This document shows, piece by piece, positions 1-7,460 of a stretch of 64,000 nucleotides of DNA. This stretch comes from JAHKLT01 sp046197865. Lineage in GTDB: Archaea > Methanobacteriota > Methanobacteria > Methanobacteriales > Methanobacteriaceae. The notes beneath the pieces are model-generated. The model made no database searches and was not told the origin of the DNA. It worked only from the letters and a program-made list of their open reading frames with translations. The translations under genes were made by a program, and so were the position numbers. Position 1 is the stretch's first letter. Each line of letters begins with the position of its first letter. Location of the stretch: contig NZ_CP166990.1 of assembly GCF_046197865.1 (NCBI RefSeq), positions 1,426,001 through 1,490,000 of the forward strand, written 5' to 3'.

Positions 1-270
1 AAATGATTTAACAATAAATGCATTTAGTTCTTCTTTTGAATATGTTTTATCTAATAATTCTTTATTAAAAGAGAATTTTAAACCAATTATATGAAAATTA
101 TCATATTTTTTCCAAATATCTATTGGATTAAAATCAAATGGAGGACAAGTCCAATTATTTTTATATTCTGGACAATTTTTACAAAAATCGAGAAAATAAT
201 CAATATTTACAAAGTTTTTCATATATTCTTCTGTTAATATTTCTGCTTCAATCTTTTTTATTTTATACAT
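1..270 (-). CDS. DUF2284 predicted metal-binding protein (partial, C-terminus off the window)
   Basis: The minus-strand frame is open from an ATG at 270 to the window edge, giving the first 90 residues. It carries a CxxC (FCKNCPEY) followed by NNWTCPPF, the cysteine pattern typical of the DUF2284 predicted metal-binding family, which probably binds an Fe-S cluster or zinc. The function of the family is unknown. The C-terminal part, where further cysteines are expected, lies outside the window. The upstream region (271-451) is AT-rich and also holds the start region of the divergent small membrane protein. The family call rests on motif resemblance only. Confidence 0.6.
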   Translation of the reverse strand, partial: MYKIKKIEAEILTEEYMKNFVNIDYFLDFCKNCPEYKNNWTCPPFDFNPIDIWKKYDNFHIIGLKFSFNKELLDKTYSKEELNAFIVKSF

Positions 271-451
271 TTTATCATCACAATAATTAAAAAATATTAA
301 TCTTAATACATTAATAAACTAACTATTTGTAATAATATGTTTAAATTTAAATTATAAAAAAGTTTAGATAATTCTATAAAAAATAAAGAAAAATAACAAA
401 ATTTATTTATGATTAAAGTAATAATCAATAATACCAAGGGAGGTGAAAAAA

Positions 452-667
452 ATGGCTAGTCAAATACTTGCAGCAATATTGTCTTTAATTCTTCCAGGGT
501 TAGGACAAATATATGGAGGACAAGGATTAACAAAAGGTATAATCTTTATCGTAATAGCTTTAATATTTTATGCAGTAGGAGCAGGCGTTTATTCGTTTGT
601 ATGGTTATTATCAGCTATTTTTAACATTTATGCTGCTTATGATGCATATGTAAATGCAGCTGATTAA
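452..667 (+). CDS. Small membrane protein, TM2-like
   Basis: A 71-residue protein with two hydrophobic segments (about residues 4-20 and 27-60). The first contains LPGLGQIYGGQ followed by KG, a signature shared by TM2-type and related small bacterial and archaeal membrane proteins. I start it at the ATG at 452 because a strong Shine-Dalgarno sequence (GGGAGGTGA, 438-446) lies just upstream. A GTG in the same frame at 443 is part of that site and is an unlikely start. The role is unknown. It stands alone and is followed by a long pyrimidine-rich tract. Confidence 0.7.
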   Translation: MASQILAAILSLILPGLGQIYGGQGLTKGIIFIVIALIFYAVGAGVYSFVWLLSAIFNIYAAYDAYVNAAD

Positions 668-697
668 TACTTTTTCTTTTTCTTTTTTTCTTTTTAC
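668..697 (+). terminator. Poly-T terminator of the small membrane protein gene
   Basis: Directly after the TAA stop come several closely spaced runs of T broken by single C residues. Archaeal RNA polymerase terminates at such U-tracts without needing a stem, so this is a likely transcript end. No hairpin is obvious. Confidence 0.5.
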
Positions 698-793
698 ATA
701 TCAAATAAATTAAGTAATATTTTTTTAAAATAGCAAATAGATAATTGAAAAATAATTTATTTCGAATTTTATAAATTTAAAAAGAGTATAACA

Positions 794-852
794 GGAGATA
801 TAATCGTGTTTATCATGTTTTTGCGGTTTTCATGTGAATACATTATTTCTCC
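794..852 (+). other. Hairpin-forming intergenic element upstream of moaC
   Basis: In the 385-base gap between the small membrane protein and moaC, GGAGATATAAT (794-804) can pair with ATTATTTCTCC (842-852), 10 of 11 positions, around a 37-base loop with partial inner pairing (TCATG with CATGTGA). It is somewhat richer in G and C than its surroundings. It could be part of a small RNA or a leader structure. I do not recognise it as a known riboswitch. The strand is uncertain. The rest of the gap holds only a second short hairpin and the moaC promoter region. Confidence 0.3.
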
Positions 853-919
853 CATTATTAAATATCCCAACTTATATTTTAGAGATTTATATAAAGGTTG
901 ATTTTATATTTTTTAAGGT

Positions 920-941
920 GATATGAAAAAATATTCATATC
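920..941. promoter_or_regulatory. Perfect 8-bp inverted repeat, candidate operator upstream of moaC
   Basis: GATATGAA (920-927) and TTCATATC (934-941) are perfect reverse complements separated by six bases. They lie about 70 bases before a TATA-like TTAATATATA (1011-1020) that precedes moaC. Such a dyad could bind a dimeric regulator controlling moaC or an unseen small transcript. There is no T-run after it, so a terminator is less likely. Confidence 0.35.
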
Positions 942-1052
942 GTATGATAGTTTGTATTTCAAGCATATAAAGGTTTGCCTAAAATTTACTAAAAAAACAT
1001 ATCTGATACATTAATATATATCAAAAATAAATTTTTAAAAAGGAATGATTAT

Positions 1053-1523
1053 ATGGAAAATAAAAAATTTACCCACCTTAAAGATGAAGGAGTCCATATG
1101 GTTGAAGTTGGATCTAAAAATGTCCAAAAAAGAACAGCTATTGCTCAAGGAAGAATTTATTTAAGTGAAACTACTATTGAAAAAATTAACTCAAATAATA
1201 TAGAAAAAGGTAGTGTTTTAACAGTAGCACAAGTAGCTGGTATTCAAGCAGTTAAAAAAACATCTGAATTGATTCCACTTTGCCATCCATTAAATATTTC
1301 AGGTATTGAAATTGACTTTGAACTTAAAAAAACAGAAATTACATGTATTTGTAGTGTTAGAATTGATGGTAAAACTGGTGTTGAAATGGAAGCTATCACT
1401 GGTGTTAGTGTTGCTCTTTTAACAATTTGGGACATGGTTAAATCAGTTGAAAAAGATGAAAATGGACAATATCCTAATACAAAAATTTCTGAAATTGAAG
1501 TTATTAAAAAAGAAAAGATCTAA
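1053..1523 (+). CDS. moaC: Cyclic pyranopterin monophosphate synthase MoaC
   Basis: A 156-residue protein matching MoaC throughout. MoaC converts the MoaA product (3',8-cyclo-7,8-dihydro-GTP) to cyclic pyranopterin monophosphate in molybdopterin (tungstopterin) biosynthesis, needed here for formylmethanofuran dehydrogenase or formate dehydrogenase. Visible signatures are the opening FTHL, the central PLCHPLNISG (about residues 76-85), GVEMEAITGVSVA (about 109-121), and the conserved lysine and aspartate near KSVEKDENG. The length is normal for the family. An AGGAATG site lies 6-12 bases before the ATG. No other molybdopterin gene is nearby. Its presence argues against Methanosphaera, which is reported to lack this pathway. 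Confidence 0.95.
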   Translation: MENKKFTHLKDEGVHMVEVGSKNVQKRTAIAQGRIYLSETTIEKINSNNIEKGSVLTVAQVAGIQAVKKTSELIPLCHPLNISGIEIDFELKKTEITCICSVRIDGKTGVEMEAITGVSVALLTIWDMVKSVEKDENGQYPNTKISEIEVIKKEKI

Positions 1524-1584
1524 ATTTAACTTATTACTAATCAAATACTCTTAGAAAAACACTATTATAAATAAAACTTAATTA

Positions 1585-3666
1585 ATGATTATTATGGAAA
1601 ATCTCCCTGAAAATATTCGAAAAATCATAAAAGAAACTTATCCTTATATTAAAAACTTTAATCCTGCTCAAAAAAAGGTTTTGGAATCAGGTTACCTAGA
1701 GGATAATTCTAATTATATAATAGCTATTCCTACAGCTAGTGGTAAAACTGTTTTAGGAGTTATGGCTGCATTAAAAACTATTTTAAATGGTGGTAAAGCT
1801 ATTTATGCTGCACCTTTACTTTCTATTCAAAATGAAAAAGTAAAAGAATTTAAAAAGTTTGAAAATTATGATATTTCAGTAGGTAGGCATCCTTCATCCT
1901 CTGATTTATCAATTATGGTTTTTGAATCATTTGATTTGTTAACACGTTTTTCATGGAATACATTAAGGGAAATTGATACATTAATTATTGATGAATTTCA
2001 TATGCTAGGAGAATATTCAAGAGGCCCAACACTTGAATGTGCAATAACAAGAGCTAAAAGAATTAATCCAAATTTAAAAATCGTAGCATTATCTGCAACA
2101 CTTAAAAATATGGAAGAAATTCAAAATTGGTTAGAATCCACAGTAGTAGAACATGATTACAGACCAGTTCCATTAATTAAAGAAGTATTAGATAGTGAAA
2201 TGTTTAATACAAAAAATAAAAATGATGTTGTTGTAAAAGTTTTAGAAAAAGCTATTGAAGATAATGCTCAATCATTAAGTTTTGTATCTACAAGAAGATT
2301 TACAGAAAGTCTAGCTAGCTATGTTTCTAAAAAAATTGCTAAAAAGATTACAAAAGAACAAAAAATCAAGTTTCGACAAGTAGCTGATAAAATATTAGAA
2401 GTTCCAGAAAAGAAAGGATCTAAACCTACTTCTACTTGTTTAAAATTAGCTGAATCTGCAGAAAATGGAGCAGTATTTCATCATGCAGGATTATTTAATG
2501 AACAAAAAGAAATTATTGAAGAAGAATTTAGAGAAGGTAATATTTTAATGATTTCAGCTACTCCTAGTTTAATGTATGGAGTAAATTTACCTTCAAAATA
2601 TGTTGTAATAAGAGATTATACACGTTGGACATCACAAGGCCCTCAATCAATTCCAGTATTTGATTATGAGCAAATGTCAGGTAGAGCAGGTAGACCTCAA
2701 TATGATGACATGGGTTTTTCATATTTAGTAGCTAAAACAAATCTTGAAGCATTAGATTTAGAAGAGCGATATATTCATGGTGAGATTGAACCTACAAATT
2801 CTAAATTAATAGATAATAAAGATGCAGTTTATAAACAAATTATTGCACAAATTGCTTCTAGTTTATCTAAAAATATGGAAGAGTTGAAAGAATTCTTTGA
2901 AAGTACTTTTTATGGTTTTCAAATGAATAGTAATCCTTCAATGAGTTTTTTTGCATCTGAAAGTTTACAATATGAAATAGAATCTGCTTTAGAATTTCTA
3001 CTTCAAAATGGAATTATAAGAGCTAGTCCTGAAGGTTTAAAAACTACTGATTTTGGAAATTTAATAGCTAAATCAAATTATAGTGTTGAAACTGCTGTTA
3101 AAATTAAAAATTACATTAATGATGTAGATGAAATTAATTATAATGAATTAATTTATGAACTTGCAAAAACACCAGATTTACCTCAAATATCATTTAAAGG
3201 TAGAAAAAGTAAAGATCCTGTTAGTGAAAAGCTTGCTGAATCAGGACTTTTTGCAGTAAATATTGGAAACAATGAAGCTACTACTGTTTCATTAATTGAA
3301 TGGATTAATGAGAGAAGTGAATTTGAAATTGAAACAAAATATCATGTTTATTCTGCAACAACCAGAAGATGTGCTTATGAAGCATCTTTACTTGTTAAAT
3401 TTGCAAAAAGTACATCAGAAGTTCTTGGAAAATATGCTTACTTAAAAGAATTAGATTATTTATCAGCAAGACTTTATTATGGAGTTAAAGAAGATATAAT
3501 TCCTTTAGTTTTAGGTGTAAAAAGATTAGGAAGAAAACGAGCTAGAACTTTAGTTAAAACACTTGGTGATGATTTAAGACCATATTCTGAAAAAGAATTA
3601 CAAAAGATTGACGGTGTAGGTCCAACTCTTGCAAAAAAAATAAAAAAATTTGTAGAAAGTAATTAA
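1585..3666 (+). CDS. hel308: ATP-dependent DNA helicase Hel308
   Basis: A Ski2-like superfamily 2 helicase of about 690 residues, the usual Hel308 length, thought to act on stalled replication forks. Counting from the second ATG, the Walker A motif TASGKT is at about 47-52, the DExH box is DEFH at about 133-136 with MLGE following, SAT (motif III) lies near 167, and motif VI QMSGRAGRPQ is near 355. A winged-helix and ratchet region follows, and the protein ends in a helix-hairpin-helix (DGVGPTLAKKI). No good ribosome-binding site separates the ATG at 1585 from that at 1594; the latter (MENLPENI) is equally possible. It is followed by the convergent membrane protein gene, which overlaps its stop codon. 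Confidence 0.93.
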   Translation: MIIMENLPENIRKIIKETYPYIKNFNPAQKKVLESGYLEDNSNYIIAIPTASGKTVLGVMAALKTILNGGKAIYAAPLLSIQNEKVKEFKKFENYDISVGRHPSSSDLSIMVFESFDLLTRFSWNTLREIDTLIIDEFHMLGEYSRGPTLECAITRAKRINPNLKIVALSATLKNMEEIQNWLESTVVEHDYRPVPLIKEVLDSEMFNTKNKNDVVVKVLEKAIEDNAQSLSFVSTRRFTESLASYVSKKIAKKITKEQKIKFRQVADKILEVPEKKGSKPTSTCLKLAESAENGAVFHHAGLFNEQKEIIEEEFREGNILMISATPSLMYGVNLPSKYVVIRDYTRWTSQGPQSIPVFDYEQMSGRAGRPQYDDMGFSYLVAKTNLEALDLEERYIHGEIEPTNSKLIDNKDAVYKQIIAQIASSLSKNMEELKEFFESTFYGFQMNSNPSMSFFASESLQYEIESALEFLLQNGIIRASPEGLKTTDFGNLIAKSNYSVETAVKIKNYINDVDEINYNELIYELAKTPDLPQISFKGRKSKDPVSEKLAESGLFAVNIGNNEATTVSLIEWINERSEFEIETKYHVYSATTRRCAYEASLLVKFAKSTSEVLGKYAYLKELDYLSARLYYGVKEDIIPLVLGVKRLGRKRARTLVKTLGDDLRPYSEKELQKIDGVGPTLAKKIKKFVESN

Positions 3667-4157
3667 AATACTTCCTCACTAACACATAATGAAACACCAT
3701 CAATGATTAAGCTTACTCCAATGAGTATAGCTACAAATAATGGGTTATCTATTGCTAAAAATCCAATGATAATAGTAAGAATACCTAATATTAACATTAA
3801 AACAGATGCTACTTTTGCAATATTTGCAATTCTTGATACAAGTCCAAGAATACCTGCAATAAGCAACATAAACCCAGCAATATACATATAAAAACCAATT
3901 AATATATTAAATAAAGCTATGTTAAAGAATAACATGAATCCACATATTAATCCTAAAATACCTATTAAAACATAAGCTGCTGAAGTCCATTTATTTAAAT
4001 TCCATAAACCTGCTCCAGCCATTATGTAATAAACCCCTAAAATAACAAATGCAATACCTGCAAATACAGATAATACTAATTCACTAGCTATTGGAAATAT
4101 CATAACTAAAATACCCAATATTATTGCTATAATCCCAATTATTTTTTGATTATCCAT
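3663..4157 (-). CDS. DUF308/HdeD-like membrane protein
   Basis: A protein of 164 residues made almost entirely of about six hydrophobic helices with repeated GILGL/IIGI motifs, as in the HdeD/DUF308 family of small inner-membrane proteins. The function in archaea is unknown; the bacterial HdeD namesake is linked to acid resistance. I place the start at the ATG at 4157 (MDNQKIIG), preceded by AAGGTGATA, rather than at the in-frame ATG at 4196, which would add 13 polar residues and overlap the upstream gene. It is the last of three minus-strand genes with very short gaps, probably one operon. Confidence 0.75.
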   Translation of the reverse strand: MDNQKIIGIIAIILGILVMIFPIASELVLSVFAGIAFVILGVYYIMAGAGLWNLNKWTSAAYVLIGILGLICGFMLFFNIALFNILIGFYMYIAGFMLLIAGILGLVSRIANIAKVASVLMLILGILTIIIGFLAIDNPLFVAILIGVSLIIDGVSLCVSEEVF

Positions 4158-4173
4158 TTTTATCACCTTAAAA

Positions 4174-4479
4174 TTAGCCTCCTCCTTCGGCACCACCAGA
4201 ACCTAATTCAGCATTTTCAAATCCATCATGCATTTGTTTAATACTATCAGCATCTACTTCTTTAGGTTCTACTGATTTTTTATCCTTATTTCTAATATCT
4301 TTGGAATCTAAAACTTCAAGCAATTCATGAGAATACCATAAGTCTGGTTTTTCAAGTTTAATCCATTGATTATCACCTTCAATTTTCATATCAGCAACTT
4401 CACCAATAGTACCTGTACCAGTATATCTTACATATTCTCCTACTTTAATTAGATTACCTCTAGCATCAAAAATTTGCAA
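4174..4479 (-). CDS. DUF2098 family protein
   Basis: A 101-residue protein with an SH3-like N-terminal half: VGEYVRYTGTGTIGEV, then IKLEKPDLWYSHELLEVLD. This pattern fits DUF2098, a family of small methanogen proteins of unknown function. The C-terminal third is acidic and low in complexity and ends in glycines (GSGGAEGGG), so it is probably disordered. It lies 16 bases upstream of the DUF308 gene and 14 bases downstream of the PRC-barrel gene, all in the same direction. Confidence 0.7.
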   Translation of the reverse strand: MQIFDARGNLIKVGEYVRYTGTGTIGEVADMKIEGDNQWIKLEKPDLWYSHELLEVLDSKDIRNKDKKSVEPKEVDADSIKQMHDGFENAELGSGGAEGGG

Positions 4480-4493
4480 TTAGAACACCATAA

Positions 4494-4754
4494 TTATTGA
4501 TATTCTTGTTCTTCAATTTGAATAGATTCTACTTTTTCAGGAATTAAAATATTAAGTAAAATATAATCCCCAATAGTATTAATATCTTCAAAATCTATTT
4601 CAATTTCATCATTAGAAATAAAATTTTTTTTCAAAGATAAAATTAATTTAGTAAGTTTTCCAGTTTTTTCATCAAATTCAAAATCGACTACTTTTCCAAC
4701 TTCTTTAGCTTGGTTATCTAATACAAGGATACCAAGTAATGATTTTATGCGCAT
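4494..4754 (-). CDS. PRC-barrel domain protein
   Basis: An 86-residue protein made of one PRC-barrel: a hydrophobic start (LLGILVLDN) followed by EVGKVVDFEFDEKTGKL and alternating beta strands. Small single-domain PRC-barrel proteins are widespread in methanogens; in other lineages they take part in RNA metabolism or, in archaea, cell division (CdpB). No specific function can be assigned here. It heads the three-gene set with DUF2098 and DUF308. Confidence 0.8.
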   Translation of the reverse strand: MRIKSLLGILVLDNQAKEVGKVVDFEFDEKTGKLTKLILSLKKNFISNDEIEIDFEDINTIGDYILLNILIPEKVESIQIEEQEYQ

Positions 4755-4853
4755 TTTTTATCACAACATTAAATTTTTTAAAATAAAGTACAATAATAAT
4801 TATATCTTAAAAAATATATATAATTAACTAGTAAAAAAGCACGAGGTTATTTA

Positions 4854-6512
4854 ATGAAAAATGCATGTCGAATAATAATTGATAATATATTAAATGGAAA
4901 TATAAAAAGTCGACATGAATTAGAAAAGGAAAAAAGACAACTATGTCGAGATTTAAATTTAAAAAAATTTATGAGTAATTCTGAAATTTTAGAAGCAGCA
5001 AACTTTAAAGAAAAAGAATTAGTTTCAAGTATTTTACAGAAAAAACCTACTAGAACTATTTCTGGTGTTGCAATCGTAGCTGTAATGTGCCATCCTCATG
5101 ATTGTCCTCATGGAAGATGTTTATATTGTCCTGAAAGTAAAGTAGCTCCTCCAAGTTATACTGGTGAAGAACCTGCAGCTTTAAGGGGGCGAATGTTTGA
5201 TTTTCATCCCTATGTTCAGTGTTTTAATAGATTAAAACAATTAAAAAAGGTAGGTCATCCCATAGATAAAGTTGAATTAATTATAATGGGTGGAACCTTT
5301 CCATCACGAGACACATCGTATCAAGAATGGTTTGTAAGTCAATGTTTAAAAGCCATGGTTGATTTTGGACTAATTTTAGAAAATAATCCTAATGAAGAAG
5401 AATTTGAAATAAATAAAGAAAAAATTAGAGATTATGAAAAAGGAATTTTAAAAACTTATCTTCCAAATGATTATGTCTTAATAGAAGATGTTCAAAAAGC
5501 TAATGAATCATCTAAAATTAGATGTATTGGAATGACATTTGAAACACGTCCTGATTATTGTAAAAAAAACCATATAAACCATATGCTTGAAATGGGTGGA
5601 ACAAGAGTTGAATTAGGTGTTCAAACATTATCCGATGAAATTTATAAAAAGGTTAAAAGAGGCCACACTTTAAAAGATGTTAAAGAAGCTAATCAACTTT
5701 TAAGAGATTCTGCTTTTAAAGTAGCTATGCATATGATGCCAGGGTTATTATCAAATCCAGATAATGATCTTAAAATGTTTAAAAAACTCTTTAATAATAG
5801 TGACTATAAACCTGATATGTTAAAAATATACCCTTGTCTTGTTACAAAAGGTAGTGAATTATATGATATGTGGCAAAAAGGAGAATATACTCCTTATAAT
5901 GACGAGGAAGCTATTGATTTAATAGTTAAAATAAAAGAGATTCTTCCAAAATGGGTTAGAACTATGCGTATTCAAAGGGATATCCCCTCTACTTTAATTG
6001 AAGCAGGTGTTCAAAAATCAAACCTTGGAGAGCTAGTTTATAATACCCTAGAAGAAAAACATATTAACTGTAAGTGTATTAGATGTAGAGAAATTGGCCA
6101 TAAAAAAACTAATCTAGAAGCAGAAGATTTCAAAATGTTTACAGAAAAATATTCAGCTTGTGGTGGGAAAGAATATTTCATATCTTATGAAGATGCAAAT
6201 GAAGAAAATATAGCTGGTTTTTTAAGATATAGAAATCCATCTGAAAATTTCTTTAGAAAAGAGATAACAGATAAAACTGGACTAGTTCGAGAACTTCATG
6301 TTTATGGAAATATGCTTAAAATAGGTAAAAAAGGAAATAATATAGGGCAACATATTGGTTTTGGTGAAAAATTACTTGAGAAGGCAGAACAAATAGCTAT
6401 TGATTCTAATAAAGAAGAAATGTTAATTATTAGTGGAATTGGAGCTCGTAATTATTATCGTAAATTTGGATATGAAAGAAAAGGTCCATATATGGCTAAA
6501 AAACTAATATAG
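4854..6512 (+). CDS. elp3: tRNA uridine(34) carboxymethyl synthase Elp3 (radical SAM/acetyltransferase)
   Basis: A 552-residue archaeal Elp3. It modifies wobble uridine of tRNAs by joining radical SAM chemistry and acetyl-CoA. The N-terminal half has the cysteine-rich radical SAM segment HDCPHGRCLYCPES (about residues 78-91) and the conserved MGGTFPSRD and FETRPDYC blocks. The C-terminal GNAT domain ends in the acetyl-CoA loop (NNIGQHIGFGEKLLEKAE) and GARNYYRKFGYE. The length is normal for the family. A GAGGT sequence precedes the ATG. Archaea usually carry Elp3 alone without the other Elongator subunits, and none is visible here. Confidence 0.95.
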   Translation: MKNACRIIIDNILNGNIKSRHELEKEKRQLCRDLNLKKFMSNSEILEAANFKEKELVSSILQKKPTRTISGVAIVAVMCHPHDCPHGRCLYCPESKVAPPSYTGEEPAALRGRMFDFHPYVQCFNRLKQLKKVGHPIDKVELIIMGGTFPSRDTSYQEWFVSQCLKAMVDFGLILENNPNEEEFEINKEKIRDYEKGILKTYLPNDYVLIEDVQKANESSKIRCIGMTFETRPDYCKKNHINHMLEMGGTRVELGVQTLSDEIYKKVKRGHTLKDVKEANQLLRDSAFKVAMHMMPGLLSNPDNDLKMFKKLFNNSDYKPDMLKIYPCLVTKGSELYDMWQKGEYTPYNDEEAIDLIVKIKEILPKWVRTMRIQRDIPSTLIEAGVQKSNLGELVYNTLEEKHINCKCIRCREIGHKKTNLEAEDFKMFTEKYSACGGKEYFISYEDANEENIAGFLRYRNPSENFFRKEITDKTGLVRELHVYGNMLKIGKKGNNIGQHIGFGEKLLEKAEQIAIDSNKEEMLIISGIGARNYYRKFGYERKGPYMAKKLI

Positions 6513-6593
6513 CTTAAATTTGAAAAAAGGAAAGTAATAAATATTAGTTCGTTACATATCTAACTATTATAGTATAAAGAGAATGTGAGAAAA

Positions 6594-7313
6594 ATGTATA
6601 AATTTAAAAGTGCAAATGACTTAGCAAAAACATTAGAGTATACAAATTTAGATAATACTGCAACTAAAGATGACATGGTTGAATTTTTTAATAAAGCATC
6701 TGAATTTGACTTTAATTCAGTAATTGTAAGTCCATCTTATATAACATTAGCTAAAGAAAAATTAAAAGATACTGATACTAAAATTGGTACAGTAATAGCT
6801 TTTCCATTAGGATTTGAAACTACTGAGATGAAAGTTGAAAATGCTAAAATAGCTATGGATTTAGGTGTTGATAGCATAGATATGATGTTAAATCTATCTG
6901 ATTTAAAATCTAATAATTATGAAGCTATTGAAAAAGAAGTTAAAGCTGTTAAAGAAGCTATTGGCGATAAAGTTTTAAAAGTCATAATTGAATCTAAACA
7001 ATTAGTTGATGATGAGAAGGCTAAAATAGCTAAGCTATTAGAAAAATCTGGAGTAGATTATATTAAAACAAGTACAGGTTTTAATGGAATTAATAACTTT
7101 TATGAAAATATACATGATATTAATATACTTAAAAAGAATGCTCCAAAAACTAAAATTAAAGCTGCTGGTGGAATAAGTGAATATAAAGATGCTTATAGAA
7201 TTCTTTCATCAGGAGTAACAACTATTGGATCTTCATCTGCTTATGAAATTATAAAATCTTTTGAAACATTAGTTAATAATGAAGATGTAAAACAAGAAAT
7301 GTTAAAAGTTTAA
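6594..7313 (+). CDS. deoC: Deoxyribose-phosphate aldolase DeoC
   Basis: A 239-residue class I aldolase that interconverts 2-deoxyribose 5-phosphate with glyceraldehyde 3-phosphate and acetaldehyde. The Schiff-base lysine is in DYIKTSTGF (about residues 156-164) and the second catalytic lysine is in KIKAAGGIS (about 191-199). A VDSIDMMLN segment supplies the catalytic aspartate. An in-frame GTG at 6585 is probably part of the ribosome-binding region (GTGAG), so I use the ATG at 6594. The gene stands alone and ends in a T-rich stretch. Confidence 0.92.
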   Translation: MYKFKSANDLAKTLEYTNLDNTATKDDMVEFFNKASEFDFNSVIVSPSYITLAKEKLKDTDTKIGTVIAFPLGFETTEMKVENAKIAMDLGVDSIDMMLNLSDLKSNNYEAIEKEVKAVKEAIGDKVLKVIIESKQLVDDEKAKIAKLLEKSGVDYIKTSTGFNGINNFYENIHDINILKKNAPKTKIKAAGGISEYKDAYRILSSGVTTIGSSSAYEIIKSFETLVNNEDVKQEMLKV

Positions 7314-7317
7314 ATTA

Positions 7318-7366
7318 ATTTTTAAACTGAATTTTTTATTTTTTTAATTTTTTCAATTTTTAATAA
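7318..7366 (+). terminator. Poly-T tracts after deoC
   Basis: Within 50 bases of the deoC stop there are four runs of five to seven T residues. This is the usual form of an archaeal terminator. No stem is evident. Confidence 0.45.
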
Positions 7367-7460
7367 TATAATTTCTAAAACACAAACTATTTTTTATAAA
7401 ATCAATAAAGTAAATATAACTTAAGTAAATATCAAGACATATTTAATGGAGTTATATTTT

